Part shown: positions 1-6,437 of the stretch, piece by piece
Position numbering within the stretch: the first letter of the stretch is position 1
Layout: each line of letters begins with the position of its first letter
Source: JAGNHB01 sp964436005
GTDB taxonomy: Bacteria > Acidobacteriota > JAAYUB01
Length of the DNA stretch: 8,975 nucleotides
Direction of reading: 5' to 3'
NCBI GenBank assembly: GCA_964436005.1
Contig: CAYTBK010000152.1
Span: 1-8,975, forward strand
Notes under the pieces: generated by a model
Seen by the model: only the letters and a program-made list of their open reading frames with translations
What the model was told of the DNA's origin: nothing
The model's database searches: none
Position numbers and translations under genes: made by a program

Positions 1-97
1 AAGAGAAAGTAACCGGATTCCGGGCAGAAGGCAAGAAAAATCCCCGGCGCCGCCGACCCGGCGTCAGGTGAATTCCGTTTCGGACCGGCGGGGGAAG

Positions 98-106
98 TGG
101 TATCAT
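98..106 (+). promoter_or_regulatory. Possible extended -10 promoter element for the ABC operon
   Basis: TG-G-TATCAT reads as an extended -10 element: TGn followed by a hexamer matching TATAAT at five of six positions. The segment 17 bases upstream (78-83, TTTCGG) is a poor -35, which extended -10 promoters tolerate. Transcription would start near 113, leaving a leader of roughly 17 bases before the ATG at 130, enough to include the ribosome binding site at 118-123. If transcription starts here, the alternative GTG start at 97 is excluded, because it would lie upstream of the transcript. The call rests on motif match alone; a promoter further upstream, outside the window, is equally possible. 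Confidence 0.35.
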
Positions 107-117
107 CTACCTGCTTT

Positions 118-123
118 GAGGAG
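118..123 (+). promoter_or_regulatory. Ribosome binding site that selects the ATG start at 130
   Basis: GAGGAG lies 6 bases before ATG 130, an ideal Shine-Dalgarno spacing. The in-frame GTG at 97 would add 11 residues ahead of the basic-hydrophobic N-terminus and has no comparable purine-rich box at correct spacing. This favours the shorter protein, which begins Met-Lys-Arg directly before a hydrophobic helix, as expected for an exported protein. Confidence 0.7.
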
Positions 124-129
124 TTCACC

Positions 130-2070
130 ATGAAACGTTTCATAACAGGAATTCTGCTTCTTTTCGCGGCGGCGGCCATCCTGCTGTACTCGGATTTGAA
201 CAAGCGGAAAACCGCCCCGGCGGCGCAGAAGAAGAGAATTGCCATTTTCCAGTTCGCCGACCATGCGGCCATGGACGAGGCCACCGGCGGCCTGCTGGAG
301 GCGCTCCGGGAGAACCGCTTCTTTCCCGGCAAGAACCTGGAGACAGCTTTCTTCAACGCCCACAGTAGTTTCGTCGATGCGGGGTCCATCGCCAAGACCC
401 TCGCCGGAGGGGATTACGACCTGGTGATCACCCTCTCCACGCCGGCCCTGCAGGCTTTCGCCAAGGCCAACCGCGACGGTCGGGTCCCCCACGTGTTCTG
501 CCTGGTGACCGACCCGTACTCGGCCGGGGTCGGCCTGAAGAAGGGCGACCCCGCCCGGCCGCCGCACATCACGGGCGTGGCTACTGCCGAACCCGTGACG
601 GCGCTGTTCGACAGGGTCAAGGAAATACGCCCGGACATCAAAACCGTCGGCACCGTCTGGAACCAGTCCGAACTCTGTTCCCAGTCCAACGTGAAGGAGG
701 CGCGGGAAGCCTGCCGGCGGATGGGCGTCACCCTGCAGGAAGTCCCGGTGGCCGACGCAAACGAGGTGTCGGAAGCCTGCCGCGCGCTGGTGGCCTCGGG
801 CGTGGAGGCCGTCTGGATCGGCGGCGACAACACGGTCTTCTCGGCCATCCCGTCCGTCGTCTCGATCTGCGCCGGGGCGCGGATTCCGCTCTTCGCCCAC
901 ACGCCCGCCAGCATCCAGGACGGCTTCACGCTCTGCCTCGGCGCCGACTACCACGCGGTGGGGAAGATCGCGGGCACTATCACCGCCCGTATCCTGTCGG
1001 GAAAGGACCCGGCCCGGGAACCCGTCGTGGAGGCGGCGCCGCCCCAACTGGCGGTCAACCTGGTGGCAGCCGGGGCCCTGGGGCCCCGATGGAAAATTCC
1101 CGCGTCGGTGCAGGATGCCGCCGACGTCGTCATGGACGGCAGCGGCCTGCACATCAAGCGGCCTCCGGTGGGCAAGCTGTGGCAAATCCAGGTTGTGACC
1201 TACAACGAGACAACCATGACGGAGGATTCGGTCCGGGGCATCCGCCAGGGGTTCGCCAACACCGGGCTGCAGGAGGGCCGGGATTACACCATCGCCTTGG
1301 CCTGCGCGCAGGGGAGCATGGAGTCCCTGCCGGGTCTGTTCGACGCGGGCGTCAACGCCGGCGTCGACCTGTTCATGACCGTTTCGACCCCCACCCTGCA
1401 GGCGGCCCTGCAGCGGGCCGGCGACCTGCCTGTGGTCTTCACCACCGTGGCCGACCCCGTCGCCGCCGGCGCCGGGAAGTCGAACAGCGACCACCAGGCC
1501 AACGTGACCGGCATCTACACGCAGGGCGCTTACCAGGACATGGTGGCGATGCTGAAGGCCCGTTTCCCCTCCATCCGGACGGTGGGCACTCTGTTCTCCC
1601 CCGCCGAGGCCAGTTCCGTGTCGAACCTGGAACTGTTGAAGAAGGTCTGCCAGGAGGCGGGGCTCCAGTGCGTCGCCGTGCCGGTGAACTCCCCCTCGGA
1701 AATCCCCGAAGCCGCCACGGCCCTCTGTTCCCGGGGCGTCAACGCCGTCCTGCAGATCGTCGACAACCAGGTTCTGGGCGGTTTCGCCGCCCTCGGCGAA
1801 GCCGTCAAGCGGGCCGGGATCCCGCTCCTGTGCTTCAACCGGGAAGGCGTCCAGAAAGGCGCCGCCATCGGTTTCTGCCGGGACTACTTCGACGCCGGGA
1901 TGCAGGCTTCCGTCCTGGCCGCCCGCATCATGCGCGGCGAACTGCCTTCGCAGATGCCCTTCATCCCGCCCAACACCTACAAGATCATCGTTTCCGCGAG
2001 GAACGCCCGCACCCTTGGCCTGGCGCTCCCGGACGACGTTCTGAAAAAAGCCGACGAGGTCATTCCCTGA
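130..2070 (+). CDS. ABC transporter substrate-binding protein, two tandem TrpX-like domains
   Basis: This encodes a 646-residue extracytoplasmic substrate-binding protein of the TrpX / ABC_sub_bind family (PF04392, COG2984). Family members usually have one domain of about 300-330 residues; here there are two, at roughly residues 36-330 and 350-646. The halves share an order of motifs: a segment like LxTxSTPxLQA, then VxDP, then KTVGTV (about 172) or RTVGTL (about 484), then a VxAVxxxxDN segment, then a G-x-D/R-Y followed by an A-R-I-L/M-x-G helix. Their offset is about 312 residues. Residues 4-20 form a hydrophobic helix after Met-Lys-Arg. There is no lipobox cysteine and no clear signal peptidase site, so the protein may stay membrane-anchored. 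ATG 130 is chosen over GTG 97 because GAGGAG sits 6 bases upstream. The permease and ATPase genes downstream complete the transporter. Characterised relatives include the tryptophan importer TrpXYZ of streptococci, but the substrate here cannot be read from sequence. Confidence 0.9.
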   Translation: MKRFITGILLLFAAAAILLYSDLNKRKTAPAAQKKRIAIFQFADHAAMDEATGGLLEALRENRFFPGKNLETAFFNAHSSFVDAGSIAKTLAGGDYDLVITLSTPALQAFAKANRDGRVPHVFCLVTDPYSAGVGLKKGDPARPPHITGVATAEPVTALFDRVKEIRPDIKTVGTVWNQSELCSQSNVKEAREACRRMGVTLQEVPVADANEVSEACRALVASGVEAVWIGGDNTVFSAIPSVVSICAGARIPLFAHTPASIQDGFTLCLGADYHAVGKIAGTITARILSGKDPAREPVVEAAPPQLAVNLVAAGALGPRWKIPASVQDAADVVMDGSGLHIKRPPVGKLWQIQVVTYNETTMTEDSVRGIRQGFANTGLQEGRDYTIALACAQGSMESLPGLFDAGVNAGVDLFMTVSTPTLQAALQRAGDLPVVFTTVADPVAAGAGKSNSDHQANVTGIYTQGAYQDMVAMLKARFPSIRTVGTLFSPAEASSVSNLELLKKVCQEAGLQCVAVPVNSPSEIPEAATALCSRGVNAVLQIVDNQVLGGFAALGEAVKRAGIPLLCFNREGVQKGAAIGFCRDYFDAGMQASVLAARIMRGELPSQMPFIPPNTYKIIVSARNARTLGLALPDDVLKKADEVIP

Positions 2071-3326
2071 TGGAAATCACGTCTCGAAAGTGCGCCGACG
2101 GTATCGTCATGACCCTGGCCGGGAGGCTGGACGCCTCCTGGAGTGACATGGTGGAGAAAGCCCTGCAGAAAGCTGTCCACGACGGCCAGCATCGGCTCTA
2201 CCTCGACATGGCCGGCATCCTCTTCATCAGCTCGGCCGGGATTCGAGTCATACTATCCGTATTTAAACAGATATGCAAGATCGGGGGCAAGCTGGCCGTG
2301 GTCCGGCCCTCGGAGCCGGCGCTGTCGGTGCTGCGGATGGCGGGGCTCTCCTCGCTGGTGGACGAGAAGGGCGCGCCGGCCCTGGGGGAGGACGCCCCGG
2401 CCGGGCCCGAGAAGAAACCGTCCCGGGAACTGGAACGGGCCGGCGCCCGTTTCGAGGTGTACCCGCTGGACGACGGGAAGCCCTTTTCCGCCTGGCTGTG
2501 GGGCAATCCGCCGGCCGGGCATTTCCAGGCCCTGGCCGGGGGGCGGCCGGTCCGGCTGAGCCTGCCGCCGGATTCCGTGTCGGTGGGCATGGGCGCCCTC
2601 GGCGAGGACGAAGAGGCGGCCCGGGAGCGGTACGGGGAATTCCTGGCGGTGGGGAACGTCGCCATCCACGACCCCGCACCCTACGCCGAAGCGCCGGACT
2701 ACCTGATCGGCTCCAACGGCCGCGACATCCCCTTCCTTTTCGCCTACGGCCTGACGGCTTCCGGGCGGTTCACCCACCTGGTGCGTTTCGAGACGCTGGC
2801 GGCGGAGGACGACCTGGCCTGGTCCGACCTGACGGCCGCCTGCCTCGATGTCCTCGAGTGCGACACCATGGTCATGGCCGCGGCGGCGGAAGCCGCGGCG
2901 TTCATCGGCGCCACGGTGAAGCGGGCCAAGAACGCCCCGCCGGTGCTCGACCTGTCCTTCCCGGCTATCCGCGACCAGCTGTCCTTCACCTCCGAACCGG
3001 CTTTCCAGGAGACTTCGGCCCTGGTGGCCGGCTTCGCCTCCCGGCGGCCCCGCTCCGACCTGGCAACCTACCTGCGGCCCGTGGGCGGGGAGGGGAGCGC
3101 CCAGGGGCACTTCCACGCGGCCGTATTTCCCTACCGGCCGATCCGGAAGCACTTCATCGCCTTGGAGGAGACGATCCACCGGCTCTTCGAGGACCAGGGC
3201 GTACGGGCGGTTCTCCACCTCATCCACGACGGGCGGCCCGCCTCGGGTTCCGGCGGCACCCGCGTCCGGCGCGGGGCGTGTTGGATCGCGCCCGTCGATG
3301 CCATCGAAAGGGGGGAAGGGCAATGA
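2070..3326 (+). CDS. STAS-domain protein with a long uncharacterised C-terminal region
   Basis: This is a 418-residue, apparently cytoplasmic protein with no signal peptide or membrane helix. Residues 1-105 form a STAS domain of the anti-sigma-factor-antagonist type (SpoIIAA/RsbV). It has an AGRLDA strand near 17-22, LYLDMAG near 43-49, and FISSAGIRVIL at 52-62. Ser55 aligns with the serine phosphorylated in SpoIIAA (DSSG), while the preceding Asp is replaced by Ser54. A charged, Pro/Ala-rich linker (about 106-126) leads to a region of about 290 residues containing VGMGALGEDEEAARERYGEF near 172-191, which I cannot assign with confidence. The start ATG overlaps the upstream stop by one base (TGATG), and CGAGGT lies 9 bases before it. 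The stop overlaps the permease start (ATGA). No anti-sigma kinase or PP2C phosphatase is visible in the window. The position suggests regulation of the transporter, as the STAS protein MlaB does with the ATPase MlaF, or a sensing link; this is inference. Codon use changes sharply at residues 58-68. Confidence 0.85.
   Translation: MEITSRKCADGIVMTLAGRLDASWSDMVEKALQKAVHDGQHRLYLDMAGILFISSAGIRVILSVFKQICKIGGKLAVVRPSEPALSVLRMAGLSSLVDEKGAPALGEDAPAGPEKKPSRELERAGARFEVYPLDDGKPFSAWLWGNPPAGHFQALAGGRPVRLSLPPDSVSVGMGALGEDEEAARERYGEFLAVGNVAIHDPAPYAEAPDYLIGSNGRDIPFLFAYGLTASGRFTHLVRFETLAAEDDLAWSDLTAACLDVLECDTMVMAAAAEAAAFIGATVKRAKNAPPVLDLSFPAIRDQLSFTSEPAFQETSALVAGFASRRPRSDLATYLRPVGGEGSAQGHFHAAVFPYRPIRKHFIALEETIHRLFEDQGVRAVLHLIHDGRPASGSGGTRVRRGACWIAPVDAIERGEGQ
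2241..2280 (+). other. AT-rich patch with clustered rare codons inside the STAS gene
   Basis: Residues 58-68 of the STAS protein use ATT, CGA, ATA, CTA, GTA, TTT, AAA and a second ATA within 11 codons. Elsewhere in the gene isoleucine is nearly always ATC, leucine CTG or CTC, and valine GTG or GTC. The patch starts three codons after the putative phosphoacceptor Ser55 and covers the helix that follows it. The reading frame is intact and the protein sequence stays typical of STAS domains, so this is not a frameshift or insertion. I see no convincing promoter in it. Confidence 0.75.
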
Positions 3327-4303
3327 GTCTTCTCGTCGGCGCCCTGACCATGGGGTTCATCCTCAGCCTGCTGGCCCTCGGTTCCTACATCAGCTTCCGC
3401 ATGCTGAAAGCCGCCGACATCACCGTGGACGGCAGCGTGGCGCTGGGCGGGGCGGTCACCGCCTGTTTCATCGTGGCGGGGCACTCGCCCGTCTCGGCCA
3501 CCCTGGCCGGGGCGGCCGCCGGCGGGGCCGCCGGCCTCGTCACGGGGCTGCTGAGCACGAAATTCCGCATCAACGCCCTGCTGGCCGGCATCCTGACCAT
3601 GACGGCCCTGTACTCGGTCAACCTGCGCATCATGGGCAAGAGCAACATCTCGCTGCACGAAACCGACAGCCTCGGCGCCTGGTGCGAACGGGTGGGCACG
3701 AACCTCTTCTACACCAAGGACGTCGTGATTTCGGGCTGGACGGTGGCGGCCCGCGACCTGACCTTTCTGCTGCTCTCCTTCCTGATCGCCGCCCTGGCCG
3801 CGACGGTGCTGTGGGTTTTCTTCCGGACCCGCCTGGGCACACTGTTCCGGGCTTCCGGCGACAACCCCCAGATGGCCCGGGCCCAGGGCGGGAACGTGGA
3901 GTTTCTTTACGTGCTCGGCATCGCCCTGTCCAACGCATTCGCCGGGCTGTGCGGCGCCCTGCTGGTCCAGTACCAGGGTTTCGCCGACGTCCAGATGGGC
4001 ATCGGCATGGTGGTCATCGGCCTGGCCAGCGTCATCATCGGCGAGACCTTCTCCGACGCCAAGAAAATCGGCCTGGCCCTGGCCGGGGCGCTGCTGGGTT
4101 CCGTCCTCTTCCGCCTCATCGTGGCGGTGATCCTCCGCTGGGGGCTGAACCCGAACGACCTGAAGCTGATGACGGCGGTGTTCGTCTTCGCCGCCCTGTT
4201 CCTCCCGTCGCTGTTCCGGGATGCGGGCCGGAAGCTCTCCCGGCTGCGCGGCCGGGGCGCGGCGGAAGCGCCGGGCGACGCCGCCGGCGCCGCGGGGAGG
4301 TGA
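3323..4303 (+). CDS. ABC transporter permease, TrpY-like (BPD_transp_2 family)
   Basis: This 326-residue integral membrane permease belongs to COG4120 / BPD_transp_2 (PF02653), related to branched-chain amino acid and TrpY permeases. About nine hydrophobic segments can be seen, near residues 2-22, 38-54, 57-78, 84-101, 146-168, 193-216, 224-241, 247-271 and 280-296. The ITVDGSVALGGAV motif at 33-45 is typical of this family. A cytoplasmic loop at about 172-190 with RASGDNPQMARAQGG is where the ATPase coupling helix would dock. The C-terminal 27 or so residues are a basic, then Ala/Gly-rich cytoplasmic tail that looks dispensable. The start overlaps the STAS stop by 4 bases (ATGA), with a G-rich purine stretch at 3307-3320 as ribosome binding site; this implies translational coupling. 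It should pair with the binding protein at 130-2070 and the ATPase at 4307-5140. The length is near the family's usual size. Confidence 0.92.
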   Translation: MSLLVGALTMGFILSLLALGSYISFRMLKAADITVDGSVALGGAVTACFIVAGHSPVSATLAGAAAGGAAGLVTGLLSTKFRINALLAGILTMTALYSVNLRIMGKSNISLHETDSLGAWCERVGTNLFYTKDVVISGWTVAARDLTFLLLSFLIAALAATVLWVFFRTRLGTLFRASGDNPQMARAQGGNVEFLYVLGIALSNAFAGLCGALLVQYQGFADVQMGIGMVVIGLASVIIGETFSDAKKIGLALAGALLGSVLFRLIVAVILRWGLNPNDLKLMTAVFVFAALFLPSLFRDAGRKLSRLRGRGAAEAPGDAAGAAGR

Positions 4304-4306
4304 GCC

Positions 4307-5140
4307 GTGAAAAACGAAACGACCGCCACGCTGCGGGTGAAGGACATCCGCAAAACCTTCAACCCCGGCGAGGTCAACGAGGTCAAGGCCCTCCAGGGAA
4401 TCTCCCTCGACGTGCAGGAAGGCGAGTTCGTCATGCTGCTCGGGGGCAACGGCTCGGGCAAGTCCACCCTGCTCAACGCGGTGGCCGGGTCCTTCTTTCC
4501 GGACGCGGGCCGAATTCTCGTGGACGGGAAAGACGTCACCCGCTGGGCCGAACACCGCCGGGCGGCCCTGGTAGGCCGGGTGTTCCAGAACCCCTTCAGT
4601 GGCACCGCTCCGGACATGACCATCGCGGAGAATTTCGCCCTGGCTTCCCGCCGCGGGCTGGGGGGGCGGCTCGGCTGGTCCCTGTCCCGGAAGCTGCGCC
4701 GGGACGTCCGGGAGCGCGTGGCCGCGCTCCGCATGGGCCTGGAGGACCGGCTCAACAACGCCATCGGCTCCCTCTCCGGCGGGCAGCGGCAGGCCCTGAC
4801 CCTGCTCATGGCCACCTGGAACCGCCCGCGCCTGCTCCTGCTGGACGAGCACACGGCGGCCCTGGACCCCAAGTCCGCCGAGCAGGTCATCCGGCTGACC
4901 ATGGACATCGTGGCCCGCGACGCCATCACCACGCTCATGGTCACCCACTCCATGGCCCAGGCCGTCAACCTGGGCAACCGCCTGGTGATGCTGCACAAGG
5001 GGCGCTTGATCCACGACGACGCCGGCGCCGACAAACGCCGGTTGAAGGTGGAGGACCTGCTCGAGCGCTTCGACGAGGTGCGCCGCCGCGAACTACTGGA
5101 CGAAACAGCCGCGGCCCTCCTGCGCGAGCAGTACGTTTGA
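4307..5140 (+). CDS. ABC transporter ATP-binding protein (COG1101 / TrpZ-like)
   Basis: This 277-residue nucleotide-binding subunit powers the transporter. All canonical motifs are present: Walker A GGNGSGKS at 46-53, Q-loop Gln94 in VFQNPFSGT, signature LSGGQRQ at 156-162, Walker B LLLLDEH at 176-182 with catalytic Glu181, D-loop ALD at 185-187, and switch His214 in VTHS. The strings FSGTAPDMTIAENFALA and LLLLDEHTAALDPKSAEQ are characteristic of the COG1101 group that accompanies PF04392 binding proteins and COG4120 permeases. The GTG start lies 3 bases after the permease stop, with GGGGAGG at 4294-4300 giving a 6-base spacing. The ATPase would sit on the cytoplasmic face, working as a homodimer. 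Nothing suggests inactivation. The substrate is unknown; TrpZ-like is a family label, not a claim of tryptophan specificity. Confidence 0.95.
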   Translation: MKNETTATLRVKDIRKTFNPGEVNEVKALQGISLDVQEGEFVMLLGGNGSGKSTLLNAVAGSFFPDAGRILVDGKDVTRWAEHRRAALVGRVFQNPFSGTAPDMTIAENFALASRRGLGGRLGWSLSRKLRRDVRERVAALRMGLEDRLNNAIGSLSGGQRQALTLLMATWNRPRLLLLDEHTAALDPKSAEQVIRLTMDIVARDAITTLMVTHSMAQAVNLGNRLVMLHKGRLIHDDAGADKRRLKVEDLLERFDEVRRRELLDETAAALLREQYV

Positions 5141-5144
5141 CCCC

Positions 5145-5152
5145 AAGGAGGT
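5145..5152 (+). promoter_or_regulatory. Full-consensus ribosome binding site selecting a TTG start
   Basis: AAGGAGGT is a full match to the 16S rRNA anti-Shine-Dalgarno complement and sits 6 bases before TTG 5159. The next in-frame candidate, GTG 5168, would have a spacing of 15 bases and would trim the N-terminus of the membrane helix. The strong site probably compensates for the weak TTG initiator. Confidence 0.75.
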
Positions 5153-5158
5153 GCGTTC

Positions 5159-6346
5159 TTGAACAGTGTGGCCCTAGTTCTTTTGTCCGTGCTTCTGCTG
5201 GTCGGGGCCCTCGTCCTGGCTCTGGTCATCGTCCTGGCCAAAAAGAAGTTCCCCGGGTTCTCGCGGGGCTCCGGCGAAATGGCCGCCCGCATGGGCGTCG
5301 ACGAACAAGCCTTCGCGTCGGGCAAGCCCGTCCAGGTTTGGGTGGAGGGCCAGGTGTGCACCGTGCGCTACACGCGGCCGGGAAAAAACCAGCCCCCGGG
5401 CGTTGTCATGGCGTTCCCGGAGATCCGCCTGCCGCGCCTGACCATCCTGCGCGAAGGATTCTGGCAGCGGTTTTCCAAGCGCATCGGCCTCACCGCCGAA
5501 CTGGCCACGGGCGACTCCTCCTTCGACGACAAGTTCTTCCTGCTCACCGAGGAAGGCACGTTCTACAAGTCGTTTTTCCAGGATTCCGGCCGGCGGGCGG
5601 GGGTGCGGGACCTGTTCGGCGCCGACCCCACGCTGCGCAAGGTCGTGGCCTCCGCGGCGGGCCTGGTGCTGACGTTCCAGGCGCGGCAGCGGATGCTGCC
5701 CACGCTGGCGCCCGTGAGGGCAGCCGAAATGCTGGCCGGTTTTCGCCGGTACGACGGGCACGCCTACGATCACCTGGCCGACGAGCACTCCTCCCTGCTC
5801 GGCGGCATGTTCCTGCGGGTGCTGGCCTATTCCATCCTGGTCGGGGCCGTGCTGGTCGGAGGCCTGGTGTCCCTGATCGCCGGCAGCATCGTCTACCGCC
5901 TGACGGACTCCTCGCTGCTGCTGACGGGCCTGACCTGGGGCATTTTGCCCCTGCTGACCGTCTGGCTGGCCTCCTTCTACGGTCTCCGGGGCCACTCCTG
6001 GTCGCACTGCGCCTTCTTCCCCCTCTTCTTCGCCTCCCTGGTGGCCTTCCCCCTGGCCGGCATGGGCAGCGCGACGTTTTTGAACGGCTATCTCGACGAC
6101 AGCCGGCCCTCCACCCACCATGTCGTGGTCCTGAACAAGTATTACCGGAAGAACAAGAACAGCAGAACCTACTACGTGACCTTCACGGGTTGGAAATCGG
6201 AACAACCCAGCTTGACTTTTTCCGTACCTCTGTCACTGTACGAGTCGGTGGACCAGGGGTCCGATCTGGTGGTCCTGTCCCACCCGGGATACTTCCACGC
6301 GGAGTGGGTGGAGTCCATCCAGCGGGGGGCGGTCCCGCTGGAATGA
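5159..6346 (+). CDS. Four-helix membrane protein of unknown function
   Basis: I do not recognise this 395-residue protein as a named family. Residues 4-26 form an N-terminal membrane helix followed by a basic stretch (KKK). Residues about 30-215 form a soluble domain that includes TGDSSFDDKFFLLTEE at 117-132; a TGD-xxFD-xxF pattern of this kind occurs in several uncharacterised bacterial membrane proteins of the DUF3137-like sort, which is a resemblance only. Three further hydrophobic segments lie near 222-246, 252-273 and 282-307. A C-terminal soluble region (about 315-395) contains VVVLNKYY and the tail LVVLSHPGYFHAEWVESI. The translation start is TTG, supported by an AAGGAGGT site 6 bases upstream. 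The gene follows the ATPase by 18 bases on the same strand, with no promoter or terminator seen between, so it is probably the last gene of the ABC operon. A direct role in transport is unproven. Confidence 0.75.
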   Translation: MNSVALVLLSVLLLVGALVLALVIVLAKKKFPGFSRGSGEMAARMGVDEQAFASGKPVQVWVEGQVCTVRYTRPGKNQPPGVVMAFPEIRLPRLTILREGFWQRFSKRIGLTAELATGDSSFDDKFFLLTEEGTFYKSFFQDSGRRAGVRDLFGADPTLRKVVASAAGLVLTFQARQRMLPTLAPVRAAEMLAGFRRYDGHAYDHLADEHSSLLGGMFLRVLAYSILVGAVLVGGLVSLIAGSIVYRLTDSSLLLTGLTWGILPLLTVWLASFYGLRGHSWSHCAFFPLFFASLVAFPLAGMGSATFLNGYLDDSRPSTHHVVVLNKYYRKNKNSRTYYVTFTGWKSEQPSLTFSVPLSLYESVDQGSDLVVLSHPGYFHAEWVESIQRGAVPLE

Positions 6347-6353
6347 ATTGTGC

Positions 6354-6382
6354 TTGACACCTGCGAACCGTGGTGCTATGAA
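6354..6382 (+). promoter_or_regulatory. Sigma70-type promoter of the ATP synthase operon
   Basis: A perfect -35 TTGACA (6354-6359) is separated by exactly 17 bases from TATGAA (6377-6382), a four-of-six match to TATAAT. The TG at 6374-6375 makes it an extended -10. Transcription should begin near 6389, giving a leader of about 49 bases to the ATG at 6438. The -35 starts 8 bases after the stop codon of the preceding gene. The position directly before the first atp gene supports the call. Confidence 0.8.
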
Positions 6383-6384
6383 AA

Positions 6385-6414
6385 GGTTTCGTCAGCAAAG
6401 CGAGCGGTGAAACC
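6385..6414 (+). repeat. Inverted repeat overlapping the predicted atp transcription start
   Basis: GGTTTC (6385-6390) and GAAACC (6409-6414) are exact inverted copies. In RNA the pairing extends inward through two G-U pairs and a C-G pair (6391-6393 with 6406-6408), giving a 9-pair stem with a 12-base loop. No T-tract follows, so it is not a plus-strand intrinsic terminator. The left arm spans the predicted start near 6389, so the full hairpin would form only in transcripts reading through from the ABC operon; as DNA it could be an operator. It ends 7 bases before the AAAGGAG ribosome binding site. Confidence 0.45.
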
Positions 6415-6437
6415 GGCGGTAAAGGAGTGTTGCACGG

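Noticed and set aside
41..63. GC-rich short hairpin (CGCC-gaccc-GGCG at 51-63) as a terminator of an upstream gene
   Set aside because: The stem has only four pairs and no T-run follows; such pairings arise by chance in this base composition.
97..129. GTG 97 as the start of the binding protein
   Set aside because: It would add 11 residues before the signal-like helix, and lacks a spaced ribosome binding site, whereas ATG 130 has GAGGAG at 6 bases.
2..133. Frame open from the left edge, ending in TGA 131-133 and overlapping ATG 130 as ATGA; a second frame ends at TGA 69-71 with a basic tail
   Set aside because: Either could be the end of an upstream gene, but the first has Arg/Ser/Pro-rich sequence and low G/C in third positions, unlike the neighbours, and the second is only 22 codons. 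Neither can be supported without upstream sequence.
103..1494. 463-codon minus-strand open frame opposite the binding-protein gene
   Set aside because: Low-complexity Gly/Arg/His-rich translation with no ribosome binding site or domain; a shadow of the real gene.
3131..5014. Long minus-strand open frame of 627 codons opposite the STAS, permease and ATPase genes
   Set aside because: It is a shadow of high-GC genes on the other strand: the product is Gly/Arg/Gln/His-rich low-complexity sequence with no domain, while the plus strand encodes clear families.
3298..6357. 1019-codon plus-strand open frame covering permease, ATPase and membrane protein
   Set aside because: The translation is Arg/Gly/Pro-rich with no recognisable domain. 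The overlapping frames contain intact ABC motifs, so this is a GC-composition artefact.
6385..6414. Inverted repeat as the terminator of the ABC operon
   Set aside because: No T-tract follows on the plus strand, and it lies downstream of the atp promoter elements, so it would terminate or block the atp transcript.
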